Position numbers and translations under genes: made by a program. Positions 59,911-64,000 of a stretch of 64,000 bases of DNA are shown in pieces. A model generated the notes under the pieces. The model ran no database searches. It saw nothing but the letters and a program-made list of their open reading frames with translations, and was not told the DNA's origin. Origin of the DNA: Ctenopharyngodon idella (taxonomy: Eukaryota; Chordata; Actinopteri; Cypriniformes; Xenocyprididae); contig NC_067236.1 in NCBI RefSeq assembly GCF_019924925.1, positions 6,883,001-6,947,000 on the forward strand, in the 5' to 3' direction. Numbering within the stretch: position 1 is the stretch's first letter; each line of letters starts with the position of its first letter.

Positions 59911-62900
59911 TGAGTTGGAATGAGTTGGAATATATGCTGTACAAAATATATGAGCACAAACTATTGATTAGTTGTTGTTTTTCTCCAGCTTATTACAAAA
60001 CAAGTTCCCCCTGAGTAACCTGTTGACTTAAATGCACAATAGTAAAAACTCAAACTGCAACTTCAAAAATTAAACCTAAAACCTTCTGCCCTGTAAAGAC
60101 AAACACGTTTTGTTTTTGTACCTCATTAACACTCATTTGTTTAGCAAAAGATATAATTCTAGAACACTCCGTGGTCATCTGAATTTATTTGATTACTGGC
60201 TAGTATATGTCATTTTTTAGTGGAGATTTTGTGGATCCTGTCATTTTTACAGAAAAAAAAAAAAAAAAAAAAAAAAAAAACTGGCAGCAGCGGTTGCCAG
60301 AATAATTCTGTAAAAATACACTAAAATGTAAACATTTACAGACCAACCTGTAAAAACCTGTTTAAAACTTTATGCAATTAGACTCTATGCAATTATAAAA
60401 GATATTCAAAAAGATTTAATGTTTAATGTACGTCAACGAGTGCACTATAACTAGCAAGTTAACTAGATATGCACAGGCAGAATTGTATGCTACAGTGATA
60501 CTGCAGAGGGAAAACACATTAGGAGCACCATGCATTTGGGTGAGCCCTTGAGTTGAAAGAAAAAAAGAACAAATAAAGTGAACTCCCTTCAGGGGCTTCT
60601 GTTTCAAGTAGAAAATATTTACTATGTGGAAACAATTCAGGTGAATGTTTAACCATCATATCCAGAGAAGCAGGCCTTTGTGTGTGTGTGTGTGTGTGTG
60701 CATGGTAAATATAGTATGTTTCACTGATACAATGTAAGTTTTTACTAGCTTTTGCAATCCCAGACTAATAGCGATAAACATTAGCTGGCTCAAGAGAGAG
60801 ATGTCTGAAAACACACACACACTTACAAACACTCTCTCTCTTTCCCCAGGGTGAGAGGCTGTGTGTTGGACAGATCGGATCTTACAGAAACTTACCTTTG
60901 TCTGAGTGGCTGGTGGATCTTATGTCTGATGAAGACACACATACACACACCTGGTTGCTCATGGGAACACTTGTAGCGTTGCACAGCTCCAAACAATACT
61001 TGTTTGTTTCTCTTCTGATCTGGTTACCTAAGGTAACAATGACATTAAATTTTTATGAACGATATGTTTTTCTTTTGCTTCCAGTGGCAGCCATGCTTCA
61101 CAATCACATTTGTGTAAATAATAGGAATGTCAATTGATTAAAACACTGACTCGATTTAAATACAATAAGCTGACCAAGATATTGTGAAGATATTTTAACG
61201 CATTACTGTGGCAAATGAAAACACTGAATAGATGCAGGCTCAATTAAAATAGGCTGGAGCTTCTTTTTTCACCATCTTACACCACGAGTGTCATGTTTGA
61301 AAGTATGGAAGTCTGTTGTGAGATCAAATTCAAAATAAGATATAAAGTCACACTGTGAGGTGTAAAGTCATAGCAGGATATAACAAATTCTTACAGTTAA
61401 ACTCTGTACGAAAAAAAACTGTAGAAAAATGAATAGTGTCCTGGCTAAAAAATACCTGTACGTTTACATTTAATTTTACATATCCTTCAACCCTAAAACA
61501 GAACACAATAACATGCATAATCAAAATTCTGGTGATGTCTGAAAAATCAATGCAGAAAATGCCTTAAACTGTACATGCTGTAAACTGTACATTGGGCCAT
61601 ATTTTTTACAGATTTCAGTGCATAATCACATTATGGAAATATAGTCACAATTACAAGAAATAAAACAAAGTCAAAAAAAAAAAATTAATAAATAAATTTC
61701 CCTCTAATGTTAAAATTGGCTTCCATATTAAGTAGAATAAAAAAAAAAAAAAAAACATTTTATGCATTATTTATGCTTAATAAAAATGGCCAGCCCTGAA
61801 AAATATACAGGTGCACAAATGCCTAATATTTCACCAAATTAAACAGAGATAATACTAAAGTGAACAATTCAATGCAAAGTAGGGATGACTTATGAACTTT
61901 GTGACCTTGAGCATTGCTCCATTGGAATTGTGCCTGCAAATAATACACGGTGTTGTATATCGCTAAAGGTTGAGCAGTTTAGCATGTCTCTTGTACAGGG
62001 TTTGGGATTTTAGGTATAACAGATTAAATGCTATTTTAGGCCCACAGCGACTTCTGAAAGCACACCTCTGCTTTTTTAAATAAAAGTGCATTTGACCTTA
62101 GCTAAAGTGACTATAAACACACAGGAACACACATATACACAGATACAGACTGTATTATACCAGAAGTACGAGTTTACACAATGTCTCATTTATATTTATT
62201 TAGAATTAAAAGAAAGTGTTAACTTTTGGAGATAAGTGTTGATTATCTCTAGCATCTATCGTCTCTGTCAAAATGTGTGTATGTGTGTGTGTGTGTTGAC
62301 TTTGGGCTCCAATGCTTTTCTATCACCAGAGCAGCCGGTCACCCGGGCGTGTCATTTTACTAACTCAGGTTTCCTGTGCAGTGGTGAAATATGAACACCC
62401 CGGAATCCCACCCCTTCAGAAAGGCCCGAGACACACCCGCACACACGTAAATACTCAGTCTTCCCCAACAATGATGCACTGATGAAATAATCGTCATATG
62501 ACAACTTAATAAAGGCTTTTCTGTTTGTGTTGTCTTACAAATTGGGGATGGAAGAATAAATTATTTTAAGGTGTACCATCATCATTCCAATCATGATCGG
62601 GATGAGCGTTGAACTATCAGAGAAGAAACTCTATGCTAACGGATAGGGTGGAATTCTAGCAGGTTAATATTAAAAGATGGAATGTTGTCAGACCAGTTCT
62701 TTATTATTTCTCTATAAACACTGGGAGTGTGGAGGCAGAAACCAACTGGGAAAAATACTTTCCTGGTAATATACCTTTTTTTCAGCACACACAGAAAGAC
62801 TAAAGCATAATTATTTATATAATGTAGTATTACATTATGTACATAACTTTTAAAATTTAAGATTATGTATTTGTATTGTGAAAATATAACAGACAGGTGT

Positions 62901-62949
62901 TCATTTTGTCCTGGTATTTAATGTCAGAAGCTTTCTTTAAAGAGTTAAA
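59911..62949. other. Intergenic sequence upstream of the third MAL-like gene
   Basis: No gene recognised. It holds a GT run (60679-60700), A-rich runs near 61673 and 61738, and a complex CpG-containing segment at about 62325-62460 (CCGGTCACCCGGGCGTGTC). Short open frames here have no domain I recognise. Confidence 0.5.
60253..60280. repeat. Poly-A run with inverted flanks
   Basis: About 28 A bases lie between ATTTTTACAGA (60242) and TCTGTAAAAATAC (60307), which are inverted copies of each other. It is probably the core of a small MITE. No gene. Confidence 0.6.
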
Positions 62950-63120
62950 AAAATCTGTCATCATTTACTTACATAAAAAAAATTAAGATATTTTGAAGAA
63001 TGTTTCAACTGTTTTTGTTTTAGATGTTCCACAGTAAAAAAAGTAAGTCATATAAGATTAGGATGACATGAGGGTGAGTAAATGACGACAGCATTTTCAT
63101 TTTTGTGTAAACTATTCCTT
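62950..63120. repeat. Dispersed cyprinid repeat
   Basis: TGTCATCATTTACTTAC at one end and GGGTGAGTAAATGACGACAG with CATTTTTGTGTAAAC at the other match the 27725-27945 copy in reverse-complement layout. It is non-coding. Confidence 0.65.
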
Positions 63121-64000
63121 AAAGCACAAAGGAGAGGATTCTAACATTAGCATGTTGCTAAGCTAACAGCACTAAATACACAGCATGCATAATTATTGGG
63201 TAAATGATCACATTTTAGATAACTATTTTTATAAATTCAACTATTTTGAAAGATTTTTCCCTGAGCTTGTTGCAGTAGTTTCTGAGATTGCCTTCACATT
63301 AATGTGTATCTTAAAGTTCAGTATAATTTTAAAAAGTATCTTAAATGGTCAGCATAATTAAGTTATCTACCTTTTTGGACAGTCTTTGCATCAGAAGCGT
63401 GCCTATGACACCTTAAAATGCTCCCTCTGTAGGCAGCACACTAGTTTTTGGAGCAATTTACTGCAGAATCAAACTCTCAAGGAGTAGGCCTAACCAACTA
63501 AAAGTAAAGTAATAATGTAGCTAAAGGCTAATGTAGTTAACATTTATGTTAGCTAAAAAGCTAATGCAGTTGAAATTTTTCAGTATCTGATTCTTTAGCT
63601 GCTCTGATTGAAATTATATCATGTTTAAAAACATTTGAAGAGCTTCAACGTAATTTGCTACTTTAGCAAGTAGCTTGTAATATTAAACAGTAGCTTGCCT
63701 GTAGTTTAGCTACCGATTGTAAATTATAAGTAGTTTTGTAACTCTTATTGATCAGCCTCTACTTGGATATTGGGGAAACATGTCCTCTCATTGTCTATGG
63801 TGGTTGCAGAACTATTTGTGACTACATTCATAAACATGTTACGTGTGAGCAGCTGACTTATATAATACAGTATAAGAAGACTAAACATTCAGTTGGCATG
63901 CAAGACACCTCTTCCCATCAGTGATACTACTATAATTTTTTTTCAGAACAATTAATGCTGATTCATGTCTCCATCTTTGTAAGCGTCTGACACCACACCT
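63121..64000. other. Window end, repeats only
   Basis: 63380-63470 (CTTAAAATGCTCCCTCTGTA, then GGCAGCACACTAG) resembles 21320-21375. 63500-63720 is a run of GCTAATGTAGTTA and TAGCTTG motifs. I see no gene. Confidence 0.5.

Overview
The window is vertebrate nuclear DNA, most probably from a cyprinid fish. It shows spliced genes with long AT-rich introns and many microsatellites. Repeats are dense and of types common in cyprinids: hAT elements with 8-bp target-site duplications (TSDs), Tc1-like elements, a DANA-like SINE, a Penelope-like element, solo LTRs and many MITEs. I cannot name the species. Most open reading frames in the window lie in introns or repeats and are not genes.

Layout. 1-4499: upstream sequence made of dispersed repeats and a tandem array, plus two unusually complex stretches that might be regulatory. 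4500-30370 (+): mrps5, the mitochondrial ribosomal small-subunit protein uS5m. It has 11 coding exons, all in phase, giving 397 residues. Its introns are swollen by nested transposons. 32518-39539 (-): mal copy A, a four-exon MARVEL-domain tetraspan protein of 157 residues, tail-to-tail with mrps5. 41120-49004: a second, diverged copy of the block spanning the mrps5 last exon and mal. It holds an orphan mrps5 terminal exon (41526-41750) and an intact mal copy B (43900-47074, 159 residues). 47.6-50.6 kb: a degenerate Penelope-like element with other elements inside it. 51.6-54.8 kb: a Tc1-like remnant, a MITE and two solo LTRs. 55562-57942 (-): a third, more diverged MAL-like gene. Three coding exons are visible, the first using a GC splice donor, and no last exon was found. 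58.5-59.9 kb: a broken Tc1-like transposase. 60-64 kb: no gene recognised.

mrps5 acts in mitochondrial translation. The MAL proteins are lipid-raft membrane organisers used in apical and myelin trafficking. They are neighbours, as MRPS5 and MAL are in human as far as I recall, with no functional link implied. The most interesting part is the local expansion of mal to three genes: two nearly identical copies differ almost only in one loop of exon 3, and the third is an older, possibly incomplete relative. I found no evidence of a wholly new molecular system.
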